A DNA stretch of 64,000 nucleotides from Paractinoplanes deccanensis (GTDB taxonomy: Bacteria > Actinomycetota > Actinomycetes > Mycobacteriales > Micromonosporaceae). A program made the position numbers and the translations under genes. Below are positions 1-8,235 of the stretch, piece by piece. Positions within the stretch are counted from its first letter, which is position 1; every line of letters begins with the position of its first letter. The notes beneath the pieces were generated by a model. The model worked only from the letters and a program-made list of their open reading frames with translations, had not been told where the DNA came from and searched no databases. The stretch lies in assembly GCF_016862115.1 (NCBI RefSeq), contig NZ_BOMI01000137.1, forward strand, positions 1-64,000, read 5' to 3'.

Positions 1-86
1 CCAACCCCTCCAACCCCTCCAACCCCTCCAACCCCTCCAACCCCTCCAACCCCTCCAACCCCTCCAACCCCTCCAACCCCTCCAAC
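1..86. repeat. 9-bp tandem repeat at window edge
   Basis: The unit ccaacccct is repeated without change about 9.5 times and starts at or before the first base of the window, so its true length is unknown. No coding function is visible. It is the first of several short GC-rich tandem repeats in this window. Confidence 0.95.
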
Positions 87-228
87 GACGTCAGCATAGC
101 CAGCTTGTCAACGATCTATTGACAATGACGACCGCAGACGGGTGAATCAACAGAGGAAGGAATCCGGTCAGTTGGAAACCAAGCGGACAAGAGGATGGGA
201 AGGGCCGGGGGCGGGAAGGGACCGCTGG

Positions 229-452
229 GAGAGGCCGGGCCGGAGAGGCCGGGCCGGAGAGGCCGGGCCGGAGAGGCCGGGCCGGAGAGGCCAGGCGGGA
301 GAGGTTGGGCCGGAGAGGCCAGGTGGGAGAGGTTGGGCCGGAGAGGCCAGGCGGGAGAGGCCGGGCGGGAAGAGCCGGGCGGGAAGAGCCGGACGGGAAG
401 AGCCGGACGAGAGAGGCCAGGCGAGAGAGGCCAGGCGAGAGAGACCGGGCGG
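229..452. repeat. 14-bp minisatellite, 16 copies
   Basis: Sixteen consecutive 14-bp units have the consensus gagaggccgggccg. The first four are identical; later ones drift (gagaggttgggccg, gaagagccggacgg). Because 14 is not a multiple of three, the open frames crossing it on both strands are low-complexity Arg/Gly/Pro-rich artefacts rather than genes. The stretch 87-731 holds this array plus degenerate gacgagcgac-like sequence and no supported gene. Confidence 0.93.
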
Positions 453-731
453 GGCGAGCGACAGCACTGAGGACCAAGACGATCGACAGAACGAGCGACG
501 GGACCAGCGACGACAGGAGGGGCCAAACGAGCGACGGAGCCAGCGACGAAACGAGGGTCCAGGAGATCAACAGGACGAGCGACGCGGCCAAGAACGACAC
601 GAGGGCGACCCGAGCGACAGGACGAAGGGAGACCCGAGCAGGAAGCACAGGCGAGTCAGACAGGGTGGCCGGACGAGCCCGGGCAAGGAAGGCCAAAAGA
701 ACCAATCCGAACCCGAGCCCAGAGAGCCGAC

Positions 732-2159
732 TCAGGCCGAAGCAAGAACCACCGACTCCCCCGCCGCCAACCGAGGCGGACGGCGCAGCAGCACCACGGC
801 AAGCACCAGCGCCACCACCACGAACCCCGCAGCCACCAGAAACGCCGTGGTGTAGCCGGCGTGCAAGGCCCCGACCCCAGGCGCACCCGAGGCCGACGCG
901 CGAGTGGCAGCAACCGCCGCGAGCAGCGACAACCCCAGCGCTCCCCCAGCCTGCTGGGCCGTGTTGCTGAAGCCGGAGACCATGCCCGTCTCGGCGGGGG
1001 CCGCCCCGGCCATGGCCAGCATGATGACCGAGGGGATGGTGACGCCGATGGCGAGCCCCATCACGATCAACGGCGGGAGCATGTCGATCGCGTACGACGG
1101 ATGCACCGGCACCCGGGCGAGCAGCAGCAGGCCCGCCGCCAGCGTCGCCAGGCCGCCGATCAGGACCGGGCGCGGGCCGAAGCGGCCCGTCAGCCGGGCC
1201 GCCACGAAGAGCGAGACGAGGCCGATCACCACCGGGGTGGGCAGGAACGCCAGGCCGGTGCCGAGCGCGTCGTAGCCCATCACCTGCTGGACGAAGAGCG
1301 CGTTCACGAACTGGAAGCCCATCCCGGTCGCGAAGACCAGCACCACCACGGCGTTCGAGCGGAGCAGCCAGCCTCGCCCCAGCAGGCGGAGCGGGATCAG
1401 CGGGCGGCGCGCCGTGCCCTGCCGCACCAGGAAGGCCAGGATCAGGGTCACGGCCGCCGCTCCGGTCACGCTTGCGGGCACGAGAGCTCCGGGCGATCCG
1501 GTACGCGTGATCGCGTACACCCCGAGCGAAAGCCCCACGGTGATCAGGACCGCGCCGGGGGTGTCGAGGCCGGCGCCGAGGCCGAGGCCCTGCTCGCGGG
1601 GCAGCACCTTGCGGCCGGCGAGCCAGACGAGCACGCCGATCGGGACGTTGATCAGGAAGATGACGGGCCAGCCGAGCGCGTCGGTGAGCACGCCGCCGAC
1701 CACGAAGCCGAGGGCCGCGCCGCCCGCCTGCGTGAAGCTGTAGATGCCCATCGCGCGGGCCTGTTCGCGGGGTTCCGGGAAGAGCCGGACGATCATGCCG
1801 AGGACCACGGCCGCGGCGAACGCGCCGCCCGCGCCCTGCAGGAAGCGGCCCGCGATGAGCAGGCCCGCGCTGGTCGCCAGCCCGCAGAGCAGGCTCGCAG
1901 CGACGAAGAGGCTCAGCCCGGCGAGGAACACTCGCCAGGCGCCGAGCAGGTCGCCGAGCCGCCCGGCGAGCAGGAGCAGGCCGGCGAAGGCCAGGAGGTA
2001 CGCGTTGACCACCCACGAGACGCCGGCCGGGGAGAAGCCGAGCTCGCGCTGAATGTCCGGCAGGGCGACAGCCACGATCGTGCTGTCCAGAACGATCATC
2101 AACGACATGGCGCACAGGACCGCGAGAGCGGCCGCGCGACGGGGCACGGAAGGACTCAT
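732..2159 (-). CDS. MFS drug exporter, DHA2 (EmrB/QacA-like) family
   Basis: This 475-residue membrane protein is a predicted proton-driven exporter of drugs or other toxic small molecules. The N-terminus carries the DHA2 signature LDSTIVAVALPDIQ in the first helix, followed by the motif-A loop GRLGDLLGAWR and GRFLQGAGGA. Hydrophobic segments continue to the C-terminus, consistent with the 14-helix DHA2 topology. A marR gene lies 47 bp upstream on the same strand, and an operator-like palindrome sits in the gap, so MarR-controlled efflux is likely. The substrate cannot be read from sequence. The gene ends directly before the repeat-rich left edge. Confidence 0.92.
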   Translation of the reverse strand: MSPSVPRRAAALAVLCAMSLMIVLDSTIVAVALPDIQRELGFSPAGVSWVVNAYLLAFAGLLLLAGRLGDLLGAWRVFLAGLSLFVAASLLCGLATSAGLLIAGRFLQGAGGAFAAAVVLGMIVRLFPEPREQARAMGIYSFTQAGGAALGFVVGGVLTDALGWPVIFLINVPIGVLVWLAGRKVLPREQGLGLGAGLDTPGAVLITVGLSLGVYAITRTGSPGALVPASVTGAAAVTLILAFLVRQGTARRPLIPLRLLGRGWLLRSNAVVVLVFATGMGFQFVNALFVQQVMGYDALGTGLAFLPTPVVIGLVSLFVAARLTGRFGPRPVLIGGLATLAAGLLLLARVPVHPSYAIDMLPPLIVMGLAIGVTIPSVIMLAMAGAAPAETGMVSGFSNTAQQAGGALGLSLLAAVAATRASASGAPGVGALHAGYTTAFLVAAGFVVVALVLAVVLLRRPPRLAAGESVVLASA

Positions 2160-2173
2160 GGCCCGACCGTAAC

Positions 2174-2197
2174 AGATAATCCGCTACCGGACTATCT
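2174..2197 (-). promoter_or_regulatory. Putative MarR operator in the exporter promoter
   Basis: A 24-bp imperfect palindrome, starting agataatccg and ending ggactatct, lies between the marR stop and the exporter start. Its core atccgctac-cgga is repeated almost exactly in the longer palindrome before marR (2688-2717). Binding by the adjacent MarR protein is an inference. Confidence 0.55.
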
Positions 2198-2206
2198 CTT
2201 AGCTCA

Positions 2207-2674
2207 TTATCTGTTTCGTGCCCTTCGCACGGGCTGGGGGCCGGGGTCGCGCGGGGCCTCCGCGAGCAGGTCGAGGGCCTGGACGAGCGCCGCCCGCGCC
2301 TCCTGCGGCAGACCGGCGAGCGCCTCGGCGTGCACGCGGTCGACGATCTCCTGCCCCTCGGCGGCGGCCAGGCGGCCCTTCTCGGTGACCGCGATGATCC
2401 GCGCCCGGCGGTCGGTGGCCGACTGCCGGCGCTCGGCGAGGCCGCGTCTCTCCAGCTCGTCCACCGTGCTGACCATGGTCGTCTTGTCGAGGTCGGCCAG
2501 CGCCGCGAGCTGGATCTGGGTGCGCTCCTCCTCGAGCGCGTGCAGGAGCACGCACTGCATGCGAGGCGTCAGGTCGACCTCGGAGAGCGCGGCGGCGAGC
2601 CGGTTGGAGAGCGCGTGCCCGGCCACGTTCAGCAGGCCGGTGATGTCGCGCTCGGTGCGTTCGGGGGCGGGCAT
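2207..2674 (-). CDS. MarR-family transcriptional regulator
   Basis: This 155-residue winged-helix regulator probably represses the downstream exporter. The start MPAPERTERD at 2674 was preferred over an upstream in-frame start because the longer version would run through the palindrome at 2688-2717. The HTH region reads QLAALADLDKTTMVSTVDELERRGL, followed by the wing RQSATDRRARIIAVTEKG, which is typical of MarR. It lies upstream of the exporter on the same strand, and matching palindromes flank both promoters, suggesting autoregulation and relief by a small ligand. Confidence 0.88.
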   Translation of the reverse strand: MPAPERTERDITGLLNVAGHALSNRLAAALSEVDLTPRMQCVLLHALEEERTQIQLAALADLDKTTMVSTVDELERRGLAERRQSATDRRARIIAVTEKGRLAAAEGQEIVDRVHAEALAGLPQEARAALVQALDLLAEAPRDPGPQPVRRARNR

Positions 2675-2687
2675 GAATGCAGCATAG

Positions 2688-2717
2688 CCCGGATCATCCG
2701 CTACGGGATGATCCGGG
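2688..2717. promoter_or_regulatory. Perfect 12-bp inverted repeat upstream of marR
   Basis: The arms cccggatcatcc and ggatgatccggg are perfect complements separated by six bases and lie 14 bp upstream of the marR start. The core shares atccgctac-gga with the palindrome at 2174-2197, as expected for two operators of one MarR dimer. Confidence 0.65.
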
Positions 2718-2831
2718 AAGGCGGCTCGGGCCGGGACGGTTGGCGGGCCTGCCCCCGTGTCGGCCCGCCGGCCGTCCCGGCGGCTCCGATGTGGACAACC
2801 GTACGAGTGCCCGCCGTGACCGGACAAGCGA

Positions 2832-3527
2832 TTAACGAGCCGATGCCCAGGCCGCGCGGGCGAAGCCCCGGATCACCGGGTGCGGATCGGTGCCGTCGCC
2901 GGCCAGCTCCGGCTGAAACAGGGTGGCCAGGTAGAACGGGTGCCCGGGCAACTCGGCCACCCGTACCTCGCCGTCGTCGTCCGCCCCCGAGAAGCGCATG
3001 CCGTGCGCGCGCAGCAGGTCGAGGTAGCCGGTCGCGATGCCGTAGGAGCAGTGGTAGCGCTCGATCGTGCGCGACGCGCCGAGCAGCGACTCGGCGAGCG
3101 ACCCGGCGGCCAGGTTGACCGCGCCCTCGTGCCCGACCAGCGAGCAGGAGAGCTCCGCGATGAGCGCGTCGCCCCCGCCGTCCTCGTTCTCGGCGTGCCG
3201 GGCCGCCGGCAGGGCGCAGACGTCCCGCGCGAACTCGAGCATGGCGTGCTGGAAACCCCCGCACGTGCCGAGGAACGGGATTCCTTCCGTACGCGCGATC
3301 CGGGCCGCCGTCACGGCGCCGGCTTCACTCCTGTACGGGCTTCCGGGCGTCAGCCAGATGCCCGCGTAGCCGCTGAGCACCCCGGGCTCGGCCGCCTCGG
3401 GCGTCGGCACCCAGTACACGTCCAGGTCCACCTGCTCGCGCTCGCGCAGCGCCTCGATGATCGCCGGAATGCGCGAGTGCGCCCGTACCGCCGAAGATCT
3501 GTCTCCTACCAATGCGATCGCCTTCAT
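2832..3527 (-). CDS. Class I glutamine amidotransferase-like protein related to the CTP synthase C-terminal domain
   Basis: The product has 231 residues from the ATG at 3527 (MKAIALVGDR); an earlier in-frame start would extend into the divergent promoter. The nucleophile elbow GTCGGFQHAMLE places the likely catalytic Cys at residue 89, and the spacing resembles the GATase domain of CTP synthase. The usual FHPE triad motif reads LFQPE here, so the canonical His is Gln205 with Glu207 kept; glutaminase activity is therefore uncertain. No synthetase domain is fused. It is transcribed divergently from the LysR gene at 3599, which probably controls it. Confidence 0.75.
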   Translation of the reverse strand: MKAIALVGDRSSAVRAHSRIPAIIEALREREQVDLDVYWVPTPEAAEPGVLSGYAGIWLTPGSPYRSEAGAVTAARIARTEGIPFLGTCGGFQHAMLEFARDVCALPAARHAENEDGGGDALIAELSCSLVGHEGAVNLAAGSLAESLLGASRTIERYHCSYGIATGYLDLLRAHGMRFSGADDDGEVRVAELPGHPFYLATLFQPELAGDGTDPHPVIRGFARAAWASAR

Positions 3528-3598
3528 GCGACCATGCTCGCGCCGACCCGAGATCAGGTCCAACGATCGATGATGACGTCGGCATTAGCATCGCTGAT

Positions 3599-4474
3599 GT
3601 GGACCCTCACCTGCTCCGGACCTTCCTCGCGGTCGCCGAGACCGGCTCGTTCAGCGCCGCCGCCGAGCAGCTCCGCTACACGCAGTCGGCCGTCTCGCAG
3701 CAGATCGCCGCGCTCGAGGCCGACCTGCGCACCCCGCTGCTGACCCGCCGCCCCGTGGCCCTGACTCCGGCGGGCGAGCGGCTCCGGGGACATGCCTCGA
3801 TCCTGCTGGTACGCCTCGCGGCGGCTCGCGCCGACGTCACCCGAGCGGTCGCACCGCCCGGCCGCCTGATCGTCGCGCTCACGCCGCTCGCCTGGCACCC
3901 CGCGCTGGCCGACGCGCTCGCGCTGCTGCGTACCGAATCGGCGCGACTGACGGCCCGGCTGCGCCTCGCCGAGCGGGACCAGGTGGTGGCGGCAGTCGCC
4001 ACCGGCGAGGCCGACCTGGGCCTGGTGGACGGCTTCACCGCCCCCAGCGACCCGCTGCGGCTGCCCGACACGGGCGGCGCCCGGGCGATCGGCGTCGCGG
4101 AGAGCCCCGCCGTGGTCGCCGTCGCCGCCAGCCACCCGCTCGCCCGGCGCCGGCGGGTGGACCTGAGCGACCTCGCCGACGCGTACTGGATCGACGCCCC
4201 CGCCGTGGCCGCACACACCCGCCTCCCGGTCGACGGCCTGCGCCCGGGCCTGCGCTACGACGGCCAGGACGTGACGGTCCTGGCCGGCCTGGCAGCCGCC
4301 GGCCACGGCCTGGCCGTCCTGCCGGAACCGCTGGTCACCACCCATCCGTCGCTCACCGGCGTGCCCATCTCGGCCCCGCGCCTCGTGCACCGCGTGGAGC
4401 TGGTGCGCATCCCCGCCCACCTCACCGGCGGCGAGCCGGCCGCCCGCCTCGCCGCCCTCATCGAACACCGTTGA
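3599..4474 (+). CDS. LysR-family transcriptional regulator
   Basis: This 291-residue regulator starts at the GTG encoding (V)DPHLLRTFLAVAETGSFS. Residues 5-60 form the LysR winged HTH (SAAAEQLRYTQSAVSQQIAALEADL), and the rest matches a periplasmic-binding-like effector domain. Starting at 3599 leaves about 70 bp of shared promoter with the divergent amidotransferase-like gene, the classic layout for a LysR regulator and its target. The inducer is not predictable. Confidence 0.88.
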   Translation: MDPHLLRTFLAVAETGSFSAAAEQLRYTQSAVSQQIAALEADLRTPLLTRRPVALTPAGERLRGHASILLVRLAAARADVTRAVAPPGRLIVALTPLAWHPALADALALLRTESARLTARLRLAERDQVVAAVATGEADLGLVDGFTAPSDPLRLPDTGGARAIGVAESPAVVAVAASHPLARRRRVDLSDLADAYWIDAPAVAAHTRLPVDGLRPGLRYDGQDVTVLAGLAAAGHGLAVLPEPLVTTHPSLTGVPISAPRLVHRVELVRIPAHLTGGEPAARLAALIEHR

Positions 4475-4515
4475 TCACAGCGGGGACACAGCAAGCCCTC
4501 GCGAAGATCCCAGCC

Positions 4516-5670
4516 ATGTCCACCATGAACCGAACACGACTGTGGCATCGATTCGCGGCACTGCCGGTCCTGGCGCTCGCGGCGGCCGTTCTGCCCGCGC
4601 CCGCGGCGACGGCAGCGACGGCGACGGCGGCCGCGCCGCCCGAGGCCGTGCTGGAGTTGCCGGAGCCCGGCGGGCCCTATCGGGTCGGCGTCACCGACCT
4701 GCACCTGGTGGACCGCCACCGGGCGGATCCCTGGGTGCCGGAGCGCCGGCGCGAGCTGATGGTGTCGCTCTGGTTCCCGGCGGCGAGCCGGGGCGGGACG
4801 CCCGACCGGTACGTCAGCGCCGCGGAGTCCCGCGCCATCCTCACCGAGTTCGGGATGACCGACGTCCCCGCGGATCTGCTCAGCGGCGTCCGGGTCCACG
4901 CGCGCACCGGCGTCCGCCCGCTGGCCCGGCCGGGTGGCTGGCCGCTCGTCGTGCTCTCGCCCGGCTTCTCGCAACCGCGCAGCTCGTTGACCTCCCTGGC
5001 CGAGGACCTGGCCAGCCGGGGCTACGTCGTCGCGGGCGTCGACCACACCTACGAGGCGGCGGCCGTGACCTTCCCGGACGGCCGCGTCGCCGGCTGCTCG
5101 GTGTGCCGGCTGGAGGAGGCCGGCAAGCTGGACCAGGAGTACCTGGTGCGCGGCCGCGCCCAGGACATCTCCTTCGTGCTCGACGAGCTCACCCGCCGCC
5201 GCACCGGCGTTCGTGTCGACGCGGACCGGATCGCGGTCGTCGGCTATTCGGTCGGTGGTGCCGCCGCGGCCGCCGCGATCCAGCGGGACCGCCGGATCGA
5301 CGCGGGCGCGAACATCGACGGCACGTTCTTCCCGGCCATCACGAAGGATCTCGGCCGCCCGTTCCTGATGATCGGCTCGGATCTCGACCGCGGCGCCGCG
5401 AACGACCCCACGTGGGCCGCGTCGTGGGCGCACCTGACCGGATGGCGCCGCTGGCTCACGGTGACCGGCTCCACCCACGGCTCGTTCCCCGACTACGGCG
5501 TCATCGGCGACCAGCTCGGCCTGCCGTCCCCGCCGCTGTCCGGCGAGCGCGCCACGGAGATCACCCGGCAGTACGTGGCCGCGTTCGCCGGCCGCCACCT
5601 TCGGCACCACCCGTCGCCGCTGCTGAACGGCCCGTCGGCGGACTACCCCGAGGTCGTCTTCGAGCGGTGA
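4516..5670 (+). CDS. Secreted alpha/beta hydrolase, PAF-acetylhydrolase (group II)/lipase-like
   Basis: The 384-residue protein begins with a typical Sec signal peptide (MNRTRLWHRFAALPVLALAA, then Ala/Pro/Thr-rich) and is expected to be exported. The mature part has the oxyanion region LVVLSPGFSQPR, a nucleophile elbow GYSVGG (Ser245), an acid in NIDGTFF (Asp268) and a His in STHGSFPD (His321), so the triad is complete. The layout matches the PAF-acetylhydrolase isoform II family, whose bacterial members are secreted lipases or esterases. ATG 4516 was chosen; ATG 4525 is also possible. It starts 42 bp after the lysR stop on the same strand. Confidence 0.8.
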   Translation: MSTMNRTRLWHRFAALPVLALAAAVLPAPAATAATATAAAPPEAVLELPEPGGPYRVGVTDLHLVDRHRADPWVPERRRELMVSLWFPAASRGGTPDRYVSAAESRAILTEFGMTDVPADLLSGVRVHARTGVRPLARPGGWPLVVLSPGFSQPRSSLTSLAEDLASRGYVVAGVDHTYEAAAVTFPDGRVAGCSVCRLEEAGKLDQEYLVRGRAQDISFVLDELTRRRTGVRVDADRIAVVGYSVGGAAAAAAIQRDRRIDAGANIDGTFFPAITKDLGRPFLMIGSDLDRGAANDPTWAASWAHLTGWRRWLTVTGSTHGSFPDYGVIGDQLGLPSPPLSGERATEITRQYVAAFAGRHLRHHPSPLLNGPSADYPEVVFER

Positions 5671-5673
5671 CCG

Positions 5674-5803
5674 TCAGCACGGGGCCGCCAAGGGGATCGA
5701 GGCGAGCATGGCCGGGCCGACGACGATCCGGATGCCGGTGACCCGCCGCCCCGCGACGGTGCGGGCGACGACCGAGAGCGGGGTCCAGCGCCCGGTCCTG
5801 TGA
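5674..5803 (-). pseudogene. Possible C-terminal remnant of an ECF sigma factor (SigJ/SnoaL-tail type)
   Basis: On the minus strand a short frame reads RTGRWTPLSVVARTVAGRR then VTGIRIVVGPAMLASIPL before a stop. This resembles the SnoaL-like C-terminus of SigJ-type ECF sigma factors (variants of VVARTV-x-GRI-x-GI-x-IVx-P-x-L). Upstream in the same frame the similarity ends abruptly at about 5803, so it appears to be the tail of a deleted gene. This rests on motif resemblance only. Confidence 0.3.
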
Positions 5804-5841
5804 CGAGCGCCGGGGCGAGGTGACAGCGGCCCGGCTCGGCG

Positions 5842-6540
5842 TCAGTCGCGGCCGGGGGCGGTGACCGGCTGGGCGGCGGTGAAGGCGACGCTCAGCAGCC
5901 CCGCCCTCGTGCGCACCTGATAGCGGCTGCGGCCGCGTTTCTCGACGGTGCCGGTGAGGCCCGCGTACTTGCCCGTGCCCATCAGGCGGACGCGGTCGCC
6001 GACGCCGACGAGCGCCGGGGCCCCGGCCGGCTCGGGCCGGCCGCGGCTCAGCCGGGCCAGCTCGGCCTCGTAGCGCGGGTCCATCTCGGCCGGGCCGCCG
6101 CGGAAGGTCCAGGTGTAGCGGGCGGACAGGTCGAAGCGGGGCGAGCACTGCGGGCACGAGCGGACGCGGACCGGGCGGCGGTGGGCCGTGGTGCGGTGGC
6201 CGGCCGGGCAGACGCCCACCCACGGGCCGTCGACCTGGGGCGCGTCCGCCGGGAGGCAGCGGCCGCCGGTGTAGCCGATGCGCCGGGCGATCGTGCGCCA
6301 CACCCGGTCGTGGCCGTGCCCGGAGCCGGCGAGCGCGTGCGCGATCTCGTGCAGCATCGTCTCGGTGACCTGCTCCGGGGAGTACAGGGCGACCAGGGGC
6401 CGGGACAGGGTGATCTCGCGGCGGTCGGAGCGGCAGGCGCCGGCGCGGGTCTTGGCGTTGTCGAACACCAGCCGCCAGCCGGTCAGCCGGTGCCGGGCCA
6501 TCAGACCCGTCGCGAGTTCCCGTGCTTCGCTGAGGTCCAA
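5842..6540 (-). CDS. SprT-like zinc metalloprotein with zinc ribbon and KOW-like tail
   Basis: The 232-residue protein has an HEIAH zinc-metalloprotease motif (His64, Glu65, His68) with a further His at 75-77 and then the Trp found in SprT-like domains. A CPAGH...CPQC zinc ribbon follows at residues 111-132. The C-terminal ~50 residues (VGVGDRVRLMGTGKYAGLTG) resemble a KOW/SH3 nucleic-acid-binding fold. SprT-like proteins act on DNA-protein adducts or unknown substrates; the role here is inferred only. Its gene lies downstream of the phosphatidyltransferase gene on the same strand with an 80-bp gap. Confidence 0.8.
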   Translation of the reverse strand: MDLSEARELATGLMARHRLTGWRLVFDNAKTRAGACRSDRREITLSRPLVALYSPEQVTETMLHEIAHALAGSGHGHDRVWRTIARRIGYTGGRCLPADAPQVDGPWVGVCPAGHRTTAHRRPVRVRSCPQCSPRFDLSARYTWTFRGGPAEMDPRYEAELARLSRGRPEPAGAPALVGVGDRVRLMGTGKYAGLTGTVEKRGRSRYQVRTRAGLLSVAFTAAQPVTAPGRD

Positions 6541-6620
6541 ACCGCGCTACTCCTTCGGCACACGAACTTTTCCCCGGGCGATGGTGCCACGAGCTCGGCC
6601 GCGCCGCGGTATGCCCCTCG

Positions 6621-7265
6621 TCACGGGCGCAGCGCTCGCCGGATCGCCACCGCCAGCTGGACGGCGGCGACCAGCGCCAGGAGCAGCCAGATCGCCGCCG
6701 CCACGGTGATCAGGGCCGGCAGCGCGGCGGCGGCGAGCAGGCCGAAGATGGCCACCAGGACCCGGGTGGGGCGCTCGGCGACCGTGACCACGCCGATCTC
6801 GGACATGCCCGCGGCGGTGGCGCGCGCCCGGGCGTACTCGTGCAGCCAGCTGGTGGCGCCGCCCAGCGCGACCAGCCAGCCGGGGGCGCCGGCCAGCCAG
6901 AACGCGGTCAGCCAGGCCAGCTCGCCGAGGCGGTCGGCCACCGAGTCGTAGACGTAGCCGAGCCGGGTGGTGCGCCCGCTGATCACGGCGACCGCACCGT
7001 CGAGGCTGTCGGCGAGGGCGGCGGCCAGCGCCAGGAGCGCCGCCAGCAGCAGCCCGGGGCGGCCGAGCAGCACCGCCGCCGGCATCGAGAGACACAGCGC
7101 CAGCCCCGCGGTGGTCACGGCCATGGGGCCGACGCGGTGACGGACGAGCCAGGAGCCTGTGCCGTACGCGATGCGCACCCACCCGCGCACCAGCGGCGAC
7201 GCGCGCCGCGGGTCGAAGCCGCCGTGCAGGCCCGACCAGGTGGCCGCGTACTCCTCCCAGAGCAC
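6621..7265 (-). CDS. CDP-alcohol phosphatidyltransferase family membrane protein
   Basis: The product has about 214 residues from a GTG at 7265, three bases after the metF stop. The CDP-alcohol phosphotransferase signature is seen in DSLDGAVAVISG...GYVYDSVAD: all four Asp are present, but the usual Arg after the fourth spacer (DGxxAR) is Val. Several transmembrane helices flank it, and a conserved HEYARARATAAG segment follows. The family makes phospholipid head groups such as PG or PI phosphate; the alcohol acceptor is unknown. The tight spacing suggests co-transcription with metF. The start is uncertain because no strong ribosome site is visible. Confidence 0.8.
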   Translation of the reverse strand: MLWEEYAATWSGLHGGFDPRRASPLVRGWVRIAYGTGSWLVRHRVGPMAVTTAGLALCLSMPAAVLLGRPGLLLAALLALAAALADSLDGAVAVISGRTTRLGYVYDSVADRLGELAWLTAFWLAGAPGWLVALGGATSWLHEYARARATAAGMSEIGVVTVAERPTRVLVAIFGLLAAAALPALITVAAAIWLLLALVAAVQLAVAIRRALRP

Positions 7266-7267
7266 CT

Positions 7268-8185
7268 TCAGACGGCCGCGGCCGTGGCGGTCAGCAGCTG
7301 CCAGACCTCGCGCGTCGCGGTGGACCGGTTGAGCGTGATGAAGTGGACGCCGGGCACGCCCTCGGCGAGCAGGCGGGCGCACATCTCGGCGCAGACCTCG
7401 ACGCCGAGGGCCCGCACCGCGGCCTCGTCGTGGGCGACCGCCTCGAAGCGGGCTCGCAGGGCCGCCGGGAACGGGGCGCCGGACAGCTGCGAGGAGCGCT
7501 CGATCGTGGCCATGCGCGTCACGGGCATCACGCCGGGGACGATCGGGGTGTCGCAGCCGGCCGCCGCCACGCGGTCGCGCAGCCGCAGGTAGTCGTCGGC
7601 GTCGAAGAACATCTGCGTGATGGCGAAATCGGCACCGGCCCGGCATTTGCCCACGAAGTTGCGCGTGTCCGACTCGACATCGGCGGAGCGCGGGTGCTTG
7701 TACGGGAAAGCGGCCACCCCGACGCTGAAGTCGCCGGCCTCCTTGACCAGGCGCACCAGGTCCTCGGCGTAGAGCACGCCCTCGGGGTGGCGGACCCACT
7801 CGCCCATCGGGTCGCCGGGCGGGTCGCCGCGCACGGCCAGCACGTTGCGGATGCCCGCGCCGGCCAGCCGCCCGATGACGTTGCGCAGCTCGGCGACCGA
7901 GTGGTTGACGGCGGTCAGGTGGGCCATGGGCAACAGCGTCGTCTCGGTGGCCACCCGCTCGGTCACGGCCACTGTCGTGTCGCGGGTGGTGCCGCCCGCC
8001 CCGTACGTGATGGAGACGAAGTCGGGGCGCAGGGACTCGAGCTCACGGATGGCGCGCCACAGCAGACGCTCGCCCTCGGGCGTCTTGGGCGGGAAGAACT
8101 CGAACGAGAACGTGGGCTCGGGCCCGGCGATCAGGTCTCCGATCGCGGGCGTGCCGGGCAGGCGCGAGGGCAGTCCGAGAGCCAC
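7268..8185 (-). CDS. metF: 5,10-methylenetetrahydrofolate reductase
   Basis: This 305-residue TIM-barrel protein reduces methylene-THF to methyl-THF for methionine synthesis. It shows the family start FSFEFFPPKTPEGE with the catalytic Glu, the SITYGAGGTTRD motif, LAVRGDPP, and the flavin/folate-binding segments KHP and FAITQMFFDADDY. Length fits MetF. It is divergent from the polyprenyl synthase gene with only 50 bp between starts. The neighbouring order metF-idsA-Rv2175c-like-pknL parallels mycobacteria (Rv2172c-Rv2176). Confidence 0.92.
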   Translation of the reverse strand: MALGLPSRLPGTPAIGDLIAGPEPTFSFEFFPPKTPEGERLLWRAIRELESLRPDFVSITYGAGGTTRDTTVAVTERVATETTLLPMAHLTAVNHSVAELRNVIGRLAGAGIRNVLAVRGDPPGDPMGEWVRHPEGVLYAEDLVRLVKEAGDFSVGVAAFPYKHPRSADVESDTRNFVGKCRAGADFAITQMFFDADDYLRLRDRVAAAGCDTPIVPGVMPVTRMATIERSSQLSGAPFPAALRARFEAVAHDEAAVRALGVEVCAEMCARLLAEGVPGVHFITLNRSTATREVWQLLTATAAAV

Positions 8186-8235
8186 ACCCCGACTCTACCG
8201 TTCGCAGCTCACCGCACTTCGGCTAGCGTTCTGGC

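Noticed and set aside
91..2115. A 674-codon frame on the minus strand over the MFS gene
   Set aside because: Arg/Pro-rich composition with no domain; the 475-residue MFS frame in the same region has clear transporter motifs.
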